Counted from the first letter of the stretch, positions 8,882 through 17,755 are shown. The stretch: DNA of 64,000 nt from Ochrobactrum vermis (GCF_002975205.1 NZ_PCOC01000002.1:1379001-1443000); one strand, 5' to 3'. Notes: generated from the sequence alone by a model not told the origin. Translations and numbers: made by a program.

Positions 8882-9240
8882 ACTATCGTGACCTCGTCCC
8901 GTTTCACGACAACGACACGAAAAGCGTGCCGTCAGATTATCGTTTTAAATCCCACTGTTTTAGTTAGATTCCAATAAACGAGCTCTCTTGTAAACCCCAT
9001 AAAACCGGGATGCTCCCAGTGTCGGGGGCATCTTTTGGCGCCTGTTCATCTGGAGTGGATGATCGAAAAGTAAACAGTGAAATGCGGCGAACCACAGATC
9101 GTTGACAGTGTGTTTCAGAAACATGGGCTGGCTTCCGAAGTCCGAATAACAATATTTCTCTCAACATCATTCATGAGGCTGCCTTGAAAATCCCAAGCCA
9201 GACAGCCCCCCGCTAGACCGCTGAAACACAGGACAGAGCA
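8882..9240. other. Divergent intergenic region with a terminator-like hairpin
   Basis: The gap separates the divergent YdhS-like and nitroreductase genes. It must hold two promoters, and it also contains an unexpected terminator-like hairpin at 9009-9036 (see separate entry). No protein gene is supported. Confidence 0.5.
9009..9036 (+). terminator. Terminator-like hairpin with T4 tail in a divergent promoter region
   Basis: GATGCTCCC (9009-9017) pairs over nine base pairs, with one G-U, with GGGGGCATC (9024-9032); the loop is AGTGTC and TTTT follows. No annotated gene ends here on the plus strand, so it may end a small RNA or act as a leader attenuator of the nitroreductase gene. Confidence 0.5.
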
Positions 9241-9840
9241 ATGAACAATTCCCTGCTGAATTCCATCAAGAAGCGCCGCACGCAGTATGCGCTGGGTAAG
9301 TCCCTTCCGCTTTCGAACGAAGACACCGCCGAGCTGATCCGTGAAGCGGTCAAGCATACGCCCTCTTCGTTCAACTCGCAGAGCTCTCGCGCTGTGATCC
9401 TGTTTGACGCCGAGAGCGACAAGCTGTGGAACATCACGAAGGAAGCGCTTCGCCAGATCGTCCCTGCCGACGCTTTTGCGCAGACGGAAGCCAAGATCGA
9501 CAGCTTCGCCGCCGGTGCCGGTACAGTTCTGTTCTTTGAAGATCAGAACGTTGTTAAGGGTCTTCAGGAGAACTTTCCGCTTTACGCTGATAATTTCCCG
9601 ATCTGGTCCGAACAGTCGGGTGGCATGGCGCAGCATTCGGTCTGGAGCGCGCTTGCCGATGCAGGCATCGGCGCCAGCCTTCAGCATTACAACCCGCTGA
9701 TCGATCAGGAAGTCGCCAAGGCCTGGGATATTCCATCGTCCTGGAAACTTCGCGCACAAATGCCGTTCGGCTCGAACGAACAGCCTTTTGCTGAAAAAAC
9801 TTTCATGAACGACAACGACCGCTTCAAAGTGTTCGCTTAA
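9241..9840 (+). CDS. Nitroreductase family protein (Frm2/HBN1-like)
   Basis: A 199-residue FMN-dependent nitroreductase-fold protein: NSIKKRRTQYALGK at the N-terminus, HTPSSFNSQSSRAVILF (FMN phosphate region) and EQSGGMAQHSVWSALADAG resemble the COG3560 group that includes yeast Frm2/Hbn1. These enzymes reduce nitro compounds or quinones with NAD(P)H and are linked to oxidative or lipid stress responses. ATG start with a weak AGGAC upstream. It is followed closely by a strong terminator, so it is monocistronic. Physiological substrate unknown. Confidence 0.88.
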   Translation: MNNSLLNSIKKRRTQYALGKSLPLSNEDTAELIREAVKHTPSSFNSQSSRAVILFDAESDKLWNITKEALRQIVPADAFAQTEAKIDSFAAGAGTVLFFEDQNVVKGLQENFPLYADNFPIWSEQSGGMAQHSVWSALADAGIGASLQHYNPLIDQEVAKAWDIPSSWKLRAQMPFGSNEQPFAEKTFMNDNDRFKVFA

Positions 9841-9865
9841 TCGCGTGATTGCTTAGCATGAATTG

Positions 9866-9892
9866 AGCCGGAGGAATTTTCCTCCGGCTTTT
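9866..9892 (+). terminator. Rho-independent terminator of the nitroreductase gene
   Basis: AGCCGGAGGAA (9866-9876) pairs with TTCCTCCGGCT (9879-9889) and is followed by a T run; 25 bases after the stop codon. Confidence 0.85.
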
Positions 9893-10056
9893 GCATTTCA
9901 GTGGTAAAATATTTCACGAAACCATTGTTCCCTCCCACAAAGCTGGATGTAATGCAGCGGCTTCAAGGAGAGTCGCGCCCAAAGCGACAAGCACCTGGAG
10001 CTTCATCAATGCAGGGCCGCAATCATACGGATTGCGCAGCCCGGAGGGGAAGTTGC

Positions 10057-11751
10057 ATGACGACTAAAATTCCGTCACTCACTCAAAATATCTCTAAGGC
10101 AGGCCACCCGACGCACGGTCTGGGAAGGAAGCTGTTGCGCGCATCCATTCCGGCCGCGCTGGCATTCACGCTCTTTCTGTCGGCATCACCCAAGGCTGTG
10201 GAAGCAGCCACTCCGGCCGATACGCTTGTCATGGCGATGAGCATTGACGACGTCATCTCTCTCGACCCGGCGGAAATCTTCGAGATCACGACGTCTGAGG
10301 TGCTGACCAGCACATATGAACGGCTCATCACCACGGATACCAAGGACCCAACCAAGATCATTCCGCAGATTGCCGAAAGCTGGAATTTTTCCGACGATGG
10401 GAAGTCGATCACATTCAAGATCCGCAAGGGGCTGAAATTCGCTTCCGGCAATCCACTGACCGCGCAGGACGCAGCCTATTCGTTGCAGCGCGCGATCAAG
10501 CTCGACATGAGCCCGGCATTCATTCTGGGCCAGTTCGGCCTCACCCGCGATAATGCCGAGCAGAACATTGTCGCGACCGACGATGAAACGCTTGTATTCA
10601 CCACCGGAAAGGCGTTTGCGCCGAGCTTCGTCCTGAACTGCCTGACATCCAGCGTCGCGTCGATTGTCGACAGCAAGCTGGTTAAGGAGCATGAGCAGAA
10701 GAAGGAAAAGACCAAGGATTTTCCTTACGAAACCGATTTCGGCTACGAATGGCTGAAGAACAATTATGCCGGTTCCGGACCTTTCGCGCTTAAACAATGG
10801 CGGGCGAATGAAGTCCTGCTTCTGGAACGCAACGAAAATTATGCCGACGCAAAACCAGCTATGAAGCGTGTTATCTACCGCCACGTGAAGGAAGGCGTTT
10901 CGCAGCGCCTGCTTTTGCAGGCGGGCGATATCGACGTCGCACGCAATCTGGAACCCGGCGACATTGAAGAATTGGGCAAGGACCAGAAGTTCCACGTCAT
11001 CAACGCACCGAAGGGGCGCGTCTATTATCTGGTCGCCAACCAGAACGTTCCTGAACTTGCAAAGCCCGAAGTCCGGCAGGCGCTCAAATATCTGATCGAT
11101 TACGACACGATTGAATCGAAGCTGATCAACGGGATCGGTCGCACCCACCAGTCCTTCCTGCCGCTCGGCATGTTCGGCGCGGTCGATGACAAACCGTTCA
11201 GCTACAACGTCGACAAAGCCAAAGAACTGCTCGCAAAGGCTGGCCTCAAGGATGGCTTCAAGGTGACGCTCGACGTGCGCAACAACCAGCCATTTGTCGG
11301 TATCGCGGAAAACATCCAGCAAACCATGGGCAAGGCGGGCATTCAGGTCGAAATCCTGCAGGGCGATGGCAAACTGACGACCACCAAGGTTCGTGCACGC
11401 AAACACCAGATGGCGCTTGGCATCTGGGGGCCGGATTATTGGGATCCGCATACCAATGCCGTCACCTTTACCAATAATCCGAACAATGGCGAAGACGTCT
11501 CGATGCGCACCAATGCCTGGCAGGCGCATTGGGAAATTCCGGAACTGACAGCCGAAACGATGGCTGCTGCTGAAGAGCGCGACACCGCCAAACGCGAGGC
11601 GATGTATCACGATCTTCAAAAGAAGTTCCAGGAAACAAGCCCGTTTGCGATCATCTATCAGCAGATTGAAACGGCTGTGACAGGCTCGAATGTGCACGAT
11701 TTCAACATGGTGGCCGATGCCAACTATGTTCAGACAGTCACGAAGGACTAG
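10057..11751 (+). CDS. ABC transporter substrate-binding protein, family 5 (peptide/opine type)
   Basis: A 564-residue secreted solute-binding protein (SBP_bac_5). The chosen ATG has GGAGGGG seven bases upstream, giving a signal peptide with hydrophobic core PAALAFTLFLSAS and a mature start near AATPADTLVMAM. DDVISLDPAEIF and GKSITFKIRKGLKF are typical of the DppA/OppA fold. A longer frame upstream lacks a good ribosome-binding site. No permease or ATPase gene adjoins it, so it is an orphan binding protein that must use a transporter encoded elsewhere, or has lost its partners. The TAG stop lies at the edge of a dispersed palindromic repeat. Confidence 0.88.
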   Translation: MTTKIPSLTQNISKAGHPTHGLGRKLLRASIPAALAFTLFLSASPKAVEAATPADTLVMAMSIDDVISLDPAEIFEITTSEVLTSTYERLITTDTKDPTKIIPQIAESWNFSDDGKSITFKIRKGLKFASGNPLTAQDAAYSLQRAIKLDMSPAFILGQFGLTRDNAEQNIVATDDETLVFTTGKAFAPSFVLNCLTSSVASIVDSKLVKEHEQKKEKTKDFPYETDFGYEWLKNNYAGSGPFALKQWRANEVLLLERNENYADAKPAMKRVIYRHVKEGVSQRLLLQAGDIDVARNLEPGDIEELGKDQKFHVINAPKGRVYYLVANQNVPELAKPEVRQALKYLIDYDTIESKLINGIGRTHQSFLPLGMFGAVDDKPFSYNVDKAKELLAKAGLKDGFKVTLDVRNNQPFVGIAENIQQTMGKAGIQVEILQGDGKLTTTKVRARKHQMALGIWGPDYWDPHTNAVTFTNNPNNGEDVSMRTNAWQAHWEIPELTAETMAAAEERDTAKREAMYHDLQKKFQETSPFAIIYQQIETAVTGSNVHDFNMVADANYVQTVTKD

Positions 11752-11854
11752 AGCATGTCTCCCGAAAGTGGGAACCGGTTTCGGGATAAAGACATGCGTA
11801 AAAACAAACAGTTAGAGAATTTCCGATGATTCAGGCAAAACAGGAAATGCTCTA
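11750..11854. repeat. Dispersed palindromic repeat, Bru-RS/RIME-like, copy A
   Basis: About 105 bp beginning AGAGCATGTCTCCCGAAAGT and ending AGGAAATGCTCTA, made of two hairpin-forming halves (CCCGAAAGTGGG...CGGG and AGAGCAT.../...ATGCTCT). It is nearly identical, in inverted orientation, to the copy at 39723-39826 and related to 16582-16684. Size and structure fit the Brucella Bru-RS palindromic elements and rhizobial RIMEs (from memory). The element starts within the stop codon of the preceding gene. Confidence 0.8.
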
Positions 11855-11868
11855 ACTGGATACGAAAA

Positions 11869-11892
11869 GGCCGGGCAAAGCGCCCGGCCATT
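11869..11892. terminator. Bidirectional terminator between convergent genes
   Basis: GGCCGGGC (11869-11876) and GCCCGGCC (11882-11889) form an 8-bp GC stem with a 5-base loop; ATTTT follows on the plus strand and TTTT on the minus strand, so it can serve both the binding-protein gene and the Anbu gene. Confidence 0.8.
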
Positions 11893-12633
11893 TTACTTCC
11901 CGTCGTCGAAACTGAACGGCGGCAATTGCTCGAGCGCGGATTTCAGTGCTTCAGACCAGCTTTCCGATACAGTCTGATAATAAGGATCGGTAGCCTCAAA
12001 CCGTTTGCGGGCACCCGTTTTGAAGCTGTCTGCTTCATAGATCTGCATATCGAGCGGCAATCCCACCGAAAGATTGGCTTTCAGCGTGGAGTCGAAGGAG
12101 ACAAGCAGCAGCTTCACCGCTTCCTCGAAACTCATTTGCTCCTGATAGGCGCGTACAAGGATGGGTTTGCCGTATTTGTTCTCACCAATCTGGAAGAATG
12201 GCGTATCAACCGAACTCTCGATGAAATTGCCCTCGGGATAGATATAGAAAAGGCGCGGCTGCCCGCCCTTGATCTGTCCGCCGAGAATGAATGAAGCGCC
12301 GAAAGCATCGGCACTCTGACCGCCTGTGGCGGAGTTCTGGATCACTTCCTTGACGGTATCGCCAACGAGACGTGCAATCTGAAACATCGAAGGCGCATCG
12401 AAAACTGACGGATGCCTGTCTGCCGGAGCCTTCATGCGTTCTTCCAGAAGGCTTGCGACGGCTTGCGTGGTCGCGAGGTTTCCAGCCGAAAGCAGAACAA
12501 TCACGCGCTCACCGGGTTCAGACCAGCTCCGCATCTTCGTAAAGACGGAAATATTGTCGAGCCCGGCATTCGTCCGTGTATCGGACATGAACACAAGGCC
12601 ACGATCGATTTTCATTCCAACGCAATAGGTCAT
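11893..12633 (-). CDS. Anbu (ancestral beta subunit) proteasome-like peptidase
   Basis: A 246-residue Ntn-hydrolase of the COG3484 proteasome-type protease family. With the ATG at 12631-12633 the protein begins Met-Thr-Tyr-Cys-Val-Gly; removal of Met exposes Thr as N-terminal nucleophile, the reason to prefer this start over a TTG two codons upstream. GLVFMSDTRTNAGLDNISVF is the conserved proteasome beta-like segment. It is last in a cluster with a transglutaminase-like protein, an alpha-E protein and a permuted ATP-grasp protein, the neighbourhood known for Anbu. Characterised homologues form open helical or ring assemblies; the natural substrate is unknown. Confidence 0.9.
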   Translation of the reverse strand: MTYCVGMKIDRGLVFMSDTRTNAGLDNISVFTKMRSWSEPGERVIVLLSAGNLATTQAVASLLEERMKAPADRHPSVFDAPSMFQIARLVGDTVKEVIQNSATGGQSADAFGASFILGGQIKGGQPRLFYIYPEGNFIESSVDTPFFQIGENKYGKPILVRAYQEQMSFEEAVKLLLVSFDSTLKANLSVGLPLDMQIYEADSFKTGARKRFEATDPYYQTVSESWSEALKSALEQLPPFSFDDGK

Positions 12634-12670
12634 AAGCAATATCCGGCAGGCAACTCGCTATCCAGAAGGA

Positions 12671-13468
12671 TCACTGCCCTACATTGATGTGAACCGCAAG
12701 GCTTTCCATTGTGCCACCCAGACGGACGCCAGAAATCGGCGCAGCATCGCGATAATCGAGCCCGGTTGCAATTCGCACGTAACGGTCGTTCGGGCAAACA
12801 TTGTTGGCGGCGTCAAAACCGACCCAGCCCAGACCGTCAATATGAGCTTCAGCCCATGCGTGACTTGCGGTCTGCTCTTCCACGCCTTCCATCATCAGAT
12901 ATCCCGATACGTAACGGGCCGGAATGCCGATGAGCCTGGCCGTCGAAAGGAAAATATGCGTGTGATCCTGGCAAACGCCTTTCCCGGTTTCCAATGCACT
13001 TTCGGCATCCGTTGAAACGCTCGTTGTTCCAGGCATATAGGCGACGGCCTTGTGTATGGCGTTCATCAGCTCGTGCATCAGGGCAAGCCGTTCCAGTCCG
13101 GACGGAAGATCACCCGCCAGAGCCCTGACGCGCTGACCCGGAGTGGTCAGCGGCGTTTCGCGTTCGAAGAGCCAGAGCGGCGCATAACCATAGACAGGCC
13201 CCAATACGCCAACCCTGTCTTCCACATCGATGCTGCCACTGGCTGTTATGATGATTTCATTGATATTGCGGGCATGTTGGACCAGATCTGTCTTGTTACC
13301 GAAGCCGTCGACATAGGAAACCTCGGGCTCTCCACCTTCGATCTTCAGTTCCCAGTGTTTGACAAGCTGACCCGGCACGGTTGGCGGACGCAGCCGCAAC
13401 CTTTGCACGGCATAAGGAACCGGATGCTCATAGCGATAATGTGAAACGTGCCGGATGTTGAGCAGCAA
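12671..13468 (-). CDS. Transglutaminase-like cysteine protease family protein
   Basis: A 265-residue protein with an N-terminal beta domain (LNIRHVSHYRYEHPVPYAVQ, the BTLCP/Bact_transglu_N type) and a transglutaminase core with catalytic Cys166 (GKGVCQDHTHIF), His203 (TASHAWAEA) and Asp219 (GWVGFDA). The start is TTG with GAGG seven bases upstream. It lies 37 bases upstream of Anbu and 9 bases after the alpha-E gene. Members of this family either hydrolyse or form amide bonds; with the ATP-grasp partner, an amide-ligation/cleavage pair is a plausible inference. Confidence 0.9.
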   Translation of the reverse strand: MLLNIRHVSHYRYEHPVPYAVQRLRLRPPTVPGQLVKHWELKIEGGEPEVSYVDGFGNKTDLVQHARNINEIIITASGSIDVEDRVGVLGPVYGYAPLWLFERETPLTTPGQRVRALAGDLPSGLERLALMHELMNAIHKAVAYMPGTTSVSTDAESALETGKGVCQDHTHIFLSTARLIGIPARYVSGYLMMEGVEEQTASHAWAEAHIDGLGWVGFDAANNVCPNDRYVRIATGLDYRDAAPISGVRLGGTMESLAVHINVGQ

Positions 13469-13477
13469 GCGAAGACC

Positions 13478-14419
13478 TCAATAGAAATTATAGGTTTCAG
13501 CGATCTCGTTGCCGAGCCGGTTATTGCGGTCGATGAATTCGGTCAGGAATTCATGCAAGCCTACGTCGAAAATCGCGGATATGTCCTGATTTTGCAGGCT
13601 TGCATAAATTTTGTCCGCTGTCTCGTGGCAGGCGGCGCGATGGTCGTAATCTTTTGACAGATAATCCAGATGTTCGGCGATGCTGCGATAGCAGTAATTG
13701 AGTGAGCGCGGCATACGGCCATTCAGGATCAGATAGTCCGCAACCTGTGCCGGACGGTAATCACCATCATAAACCCAGCGATAGGAGCGGTGTGCGGATA
13801 CAGAGCGCAGGATCGATTCCCATTGATAATTGTCCAGTGTCGTTCCGACATAGGATATCGCGGGCAGCAGGACATAATATTTCACATCGAGAATACGAGC
13901 CGTGTTATCGGCGCGTTCGATAAATGTGCCGAGGCTTGCAAAATCGAAGATTTCATTGCGCAGCATAGTGCCATGAAATGAGCCGCGAATGAGCGCGGTC
14001 TCGCGCTTGATCTGATCGAGAAGCTGTGGAAGGTCGCTTTCTTTCAACGGCTTGCACAACGTTTTCTTTAGCGCCATCCATGCTTCATTGATGCTTTCCC
14101 ACGCTTCACGTGTCAGCGCCGTACGTACCATACGGCCATTGGATCGGGCGGTTTCAAAACATGTCATCACGCTTGACGGGTTATCCGCGTCACGCAGCAG
14201 GAAATCCGCGACATTGGCGGCGTTATAGACATCGTATTTTGCGGAGAACCCCTGACTTGCACCTGCAGAAACTGCGACCGAAGACCACTCCTCCGGCGCG
14301 TCAGATGTTTTCGTCAATGCCATGCGCAGTCCCGCATCAACGAGGCGTGCCATGTTTTCGGCGCGCTCAATATAGCGGAACATCCAGTAAAGTCCGTTTG
14401 CCGTACGGCCAAGAAGCAT
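13478..14419 (-). CDS. Alpha-E domain protein (DUF403)
   Basis: A 313-residue all-helical protein; LLGRTANGLYWMFRYIERAENMARLV at the start and FIERADNTARILDVKYY in the middle are the conserved alpha-E signatures. The biochemical role of the family is unknown; it always travels with circularly permuted ATP-grasp and transglutaminase-like proteins. ATG start with AAGGGG upstream. It is the second gene of the four-gene Anbu operon. Confidence 0.9.
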   Translation of the reverse strand: MLLGRTANGLYWMFRYIERAENMARLVDAGLRMALTKTSDAPEEWSSVAVSAGASQGFSAKYDVYNAANVADFLLRDADNPSSVMTCFETARSNGRMVRTALTREAWESINEAWMALKKTLCKPLKESDLPQLLDQIKRETALIRGSFHGTMLRNEIFDFASLGTFIERADNTARILDVKYYVLLPAISYVGTTLDNYQWESILRSVSAHRSYRWVYDGDYRPAQVADYLILNGRMPRSLNYCYRSIAEHLDYLSKDYDHRAACHETADKIYASLQNQDISAIFDVGLHEFLTEFIDRNNRLGNEIAETYNFY

Positions 14420-14477
14420 AAATCATTCCCCTTTCGCGCCCTGATCTTGTCGTCAGTTGCTGCACGTTGATGCAGTT

Positions 14478-15890
14478 TCAGTCGTCGAGTACCCACGTAT
14501 CCTTGGTTCCACCGCCCTGGCTGGAGTTCACGACAAGCGATCCCTCCTTCAACGCCACACGCGTGAGCCCGCCGGGCGTTATGCGGATACGGTCGGAAAC
14601 CAGAACGAAAGGGCGGAGATCGACATGGCGCGGTGCCAGCCCGCTTTCAGTGAAGATGGGTGTCGTTGACAGTGCAAGCGTTGGCTGCGCGATATAATTG
14701 CGCGGCCTTGCCTTCAGTTTTTCTGCAAAAGCATCACATTCAGCCTTTGTCGAAGCCGGTCCGACCAGCATTCCGTAGCCACCGGAACCATGCACTTCCT
14801 TGACGACAAGCTCGGCCAGATTGTCGAGCACATAAGCCAGGCTGTCCGGCTCGGAACAACGCCATGTCGGCACATTTTCCAGAATGGCTTTGCGGCCCGT
14901 GTAAAACTCTATGATTTCCGGCATGTAGGAATAGATCGCCTTATCATCGGCGATGCCGGTTCCGGGCGCATTGGCAATGGTTATGTTTCCGGCTCTATAG
15001 ACATCCATGATGCCGGGAACACCAAGTGTGGAATCCGGTCTGAAAGTTAGCGGGTCAAGAAACGCATCGTCAACACGCCGATAAAGCACGTCGATGGCGC
15101 GGTATCCTTGCGTGGTTCGCATTGCGACACGCCCATCGACGACGCGCAGGTCGCTTCCCTCCACCAGTTCGACACCCATCTGGTCGGCAAGGAATGCATG
15201 TTCGAAATAGGCTGAATTATAGATGCCGGGCGTCAGCACCGCGACGGTTGGCACATCCTGCGTGCCCGGAGGCGCAACGCTTGCCAGCGACTGGCGCAGC
15301 AACTGCGGGTAATTCTCGACCGGACGGACCTTGACGTTCTGAAACAGCTCGGGAAAGAGCTGCATCATCGTCTCGCGGTTTTCCAGCATATAGGAAACAC
15401 CGGATGGCGTGCGCGCATTATCTTCCAGCACATAGAACTGGTTTTCGGCGGTTCGCACGATATCGACGCCGATAATATGGGTGTAGACGTTGCCCGGAGG
15501 ACGAAAACCGATCATTTCCGGCAAGAAGGCTTCATTCCTGAAAATCAGCTCTTTCGGAATGCGCCCTGCCCGGACGATTTCCTGACGATGATAAATATCG
15601 TCAAGAAAGGCATTGAGCGCCATGACGCGCTGTTCTATGCCCTGCGACAGACGCCGCCATTCCTGACCTGAAATGATACGCGGGATAATGTCGAAGGGAA
15701 TGAGGCGCTCGCCCGCTTCCTGATCGCCATAGACGGCAAAGGTTATGCCCGTCTTGCGGAACACGCTTTCGGCGTCATCGCTTTTCTGTAGAAGTTTGTG
15801 CGGATCCTGCTGGTCGAGCCACTGCTTGAGAAATTCGTAAGGCTGGCGGACATTCCCGCCATGGTTGAGCATCTCGTCGAATGGCTTCAC
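14478..15890 (-). CDS. Circularly permuted type 2 ATP-grasp protein
   Basis: A 470-residue protein of the CP_ATPgrasp_2 (DUF404/DUF407) family, with YVLEDNARTPSGVSYMLENR and VVKEVHGSGGYGMLVGP as ATP-grasp signatures. Related enzymes activate carboxylates with ATP to form amide or peptide bonds. The GTG start is preceded by AAGGGGAATTAA. First gene of the Anbu cluster, so its promoter lies in 15891-16040. No substrate can be deduced from sequence. Confidence 0.9.
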   Translation of the reverse strand: MKPFDEMLNHGGNVRQPYEFLKQWLDQQDPHKLLQKSDDAESVFRKTGITFAVYGDQEAGERLIPFDIIPRIISGQEWRRLSQGIEQRVMALNAFLDDIYHRQEIVRAGRIPKELIFRNEAFLPEMIGFRPPGNVYTHIIGVDIVRTAENQFYVLEDNARTPSGVSYMLENRETMMQLFPELFQNVKVRPVENYPQLLRQSLASVAPPGTQDVPTVAVLTPGIYNSAYFEHAFLADQMGVELVEGSDLRVVDGRVAMRTTQGYRAIDVLYRRVDDAFLDPLTFRPDSTLGVPGIMDVYRAGNITIANAPGTGIADDKAIYSYMPEIIEFYTGRKAILENVPTWRCSEPDSLAYVLDNLAELVVKEVHGSGGYGMLVGPASTKAECDAFAEKLKARPRNYIAQPTLALSTTPIFTESGLAPRHVDLRPFVLVSDRIRITPGGLTRVALKEGSLVVNSSQGGGTKDTWVLDD

Positions 15891-16045
15891 TTAATTCCCC
15901 TTTTTTCCCTATTATTCAGTCCGGACTCAGGGAAAAGCAAGTATGGAAATTATGCAAAAGCGCAAAGCTGGGTTGCGCAGTTTCGTCGTGACAGATGATC
16001 TCGGACGCGCTCTAATGCGCCCGCCGGTGCAATTTCAGTGACAGT

Positions 16046-16570
16046 TCAGCCAGGTCGATGGGCTTTCACGACCGCAGGGTCGGTATCGATGCGTCCTGCT
16101 CCGATCAGGTCGAGGCAATAAGGCACTGCTGGAAAAATAGCCTGCAAGGTCATGGCAATCGAAGCCGGTTTGCCGGGAAGATTGAGAATGAAGCTCTTGC
16201 CGCGACTGCCTGCCGTCTGGCGTGACAGAATGGCGGTTGGGGTCTGTTCAAGACTGACGCGACGCATCAGCTCACCGAAACCGGGCAACTCCTTGTGCAG
16301 GACGGCCTGCATGGCTTCCGGTGTTTCATCACGCGGGCTCGGCCCTGTGCCACCCGTCGTCAGGATAAGATCGCAGGCCTCGTTGTCGCAAAGGTCGATT
16401 AGCGTATCGCGTACCGATTCCATACCATCGGGAATGACGCGCCGGATTGTTTCATAAGGTGTGATGACGGCAGTTTTCAGCCATGCTTCCATGGCTGGAC
16501 CGCTCAGGTCTTCGTATTCGCCGCGACTTGCACGGTCGGAAACAGTCACGAAGCCGATCTTTACCATCAT
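16046..16570 (-). CDS. mogA: Molybdopterin adenylyltransferase
   Basis: A 174-residue MoCF_biosynth domain protein with LTTGGTGPSPRDETPEAM, the molybdopterin-binding signature, and FILNLPGKPASIAMTL at the C-terminal part. MogA adenylates molybdopterin before molybdenum insertion. Two adjacent ATGs (16565-16570) could serve as start; GAGGAT lies upstream. A dispersed palindromic repeat lies immediately upstream. A MoaB-type name is also possible, but length and motif fit MogA. Confidence 0.88.
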   Translation of the reverse strand: MMVKIGFVTVSDRASRGEYEDLSGPAMEAWLKTAVITPYETIRRVIPDGMESVRDTLIDLCDNEACDLILTTGGTGPSPRDETPEAMQAVLHKELPGFGELMRRVSLEQTPTAILSRQTAGSRGKSFILNLPGKPASIAMTLQAIFPAVPYCLDLIGAGRIDTDPAVVKAHRPG

Positions 16571-16581
16571 ATCCTCATACT

Positions 16582-16684
16582 AGAGCGCATCCCAAGAAGT
16601 GCGAAGCGGTTTTTGGATAAGATGCGCGTTAAAACAAATAGATAGAGCATTTCGAATGATTCGATATAGACCAGAAATGCTCTA
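16582..16684. repeat. Dispersed palindromic repeat, Bru-RS/RIME-like, diverged copy B
   Basis: About 103 bp from AGAGCGCATCCCAAGAAGTG to AGAAATGCTCTA. The layout matches copies A and C (outer AGAGC...GCTCT ends, central AAAACAAA, then TAGAGCATTTC) but with substitutions in the left half, so it is a subfamily or older copy. It lies between mogA and a binding-protein gene. Confidence 0.75.
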
Positions 16685-16754
16685 ATGCTTGGCTCTTAAC
16701 CAATGTCTGGCGATCTTATAGGCGCTCACCGGTTTGATGTGAAGGTTGTATACT

Positions 16755-16785
16755 GCAAATGAGAACACCGCCCGTAGGCGGCGTC
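16755..16785 (-). terminator. Terminator of the second tandem binding-protein gene
   Basis: On the minus strand ACGCCGCC-TACG-GGCGGTGT forms a stem with T-rich sequence after it. It is a near-copy of the hairpin after the paralogous gene (17756-17778). Confidence 0.65.
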
Positions 16786-16807
16786 CGTTTATTGCAAAGA
16801 TCGAAAA

Positions 16808-17659
16808 TTATGGTGTCACGTCGAAGCCGAACCACTTTTCCGACAAACGCTTGATCGTGCCGTCAGCTTTTGCCGCTCTGATGGCTTCATTGAACCTCTT
16901 TCTCAGTTCAGGTTCATCTTTACGCAAACCTACCGCAACCCCGCGACCAAGAATACCACCCTTATAAAAAGGCCCGGTTATCACTGTATTCTCGTAGCCA
17001 GGCATATCTTTATTCGTAAGCACGTATGCTTGCGAATTAACAAGCATATCGATGCGTCCTGTTCTTAAATCAAGATCAGCCTCATCACTGAATTTATATT
17101 CACGGGTGGTAATTTTGTTACCGAAATACTCATTAACAAGTGATTGCGCGATTGACCCGACGACGACACCTACTGTGGCACCTTCGATTGCGGTTCCAAC
17201 ATCGTTCACTGTTTTGGATGTAATCGCTGGATCTTGCGAGAGATGGAGGGTTTCGCCAGTGTGAGGAAGATTATTATACTTACTTCCCTGCAATGCAGCA
17301 AAAACCTGTGGCGTAAGACTATATGAAATGGAAAAATCTATAATCTTTTCTCTTGCCTTCGTTGCAGTCAGCGCTCCCATGATAGCGTCGAATTTACCTA
17401 CGGTCAGACCCGGAATTACGCCGTCGAATGGCTGAGAGACAAATGTGCACTCAACTTTCATATGTTGGCACAAGTATTTTCCAAGCTCGATTTCATAGCC
17501 ATCCAGTGTGCCATCGGGCCGCGTTAAATTGTAAGGACGAAGATACCCTTCAGTTGCTATAGTCAATCCTTTTTGATTGCTATCCAAGGCATAAGATTTT
17601 TCTTGAAGCGCGCAAAAATAGATCATTGCAGGCAACAATAATGCATAAATAAATCTCAA
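16808..17659 (-). CDS. Amino-acid ABC transporter substrate-binding protein, tandem paralogue 2
   Basis: A 283-residue periplasmic binding protein (SBP_bac_3) with signal peptide RFIYALLLPAMIYFCAL. It is a paralogue of the protein encoded at 17800-18651: both have RPYN, PDGxLDGYE, QPFD and the same last residues RLSEKWFGFDVTP. The start is TTG with AGGTG upstream. Base composition is visibly more AT-rich than in the neighbouring copy, except near the 3' end where the two are almost the same. A hairpin terminator separates it from the upstream copy, so expression may be weaker or independent. Ligand unknown; probably a polar or cationic amino acid or opine-like compound. Confidence 0.85.
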   Translation of the reverse strand: MRFIYALLLPAMIYFCALQEKSYALDSNQKGLTIATEGYLRPYNLTRPDGTLDGYEIELGKYLCQHMKVECTFVSQPFDGVIPGLTVGKFDAIMGALTATKAREKIIDFSISYSLTPQVFAALQGSKYNNLPHTGETLHLSQDPAITSKTVNDVGTAIEGATVGVVVGSIAQSLVNEYFGNKITTREYKFSDEADLDLRTGRIDMLVNSQAYVLTNKDMPGYENTVITGPFYKGGILGRGVAVGLRKDEPELRKRFNEAIRAAKADGTIKRLSEKWFGFDVTP

Positions 17660-17755
17660 TGCACACCTGTGAATGATAAGTAAATAACGTAATATTATTC
17701 TTTATTGAATCGATTTCAAATCCAACTCTTAGCCCGCATAGAAGTACAAAATAAA

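Noticed and set aside
9103-9140. TTGACA at 9103 as -35 element of the nitroreductase gene
   Set aside because: No acceptable -10 element at 16-18 bases downstream.
10186-11697. 503-codon open frame on the minus strand opposite the peptide-binding protein gene
   Set aside because: Shadow of the real coding strand; no recognisable domain, and the plus-strand product has a signal peptide and clear family motifs.
15943-16041. Short plus-strand frame of 32 codons between the ATP-grasp gene and mogA, with AGGGAAAAG upstream
   Set aside because: Too short to support and ends in sequence resembling a repeat fragment (GCGCTCTAATGCGC); could be real but evidence is insufficient.
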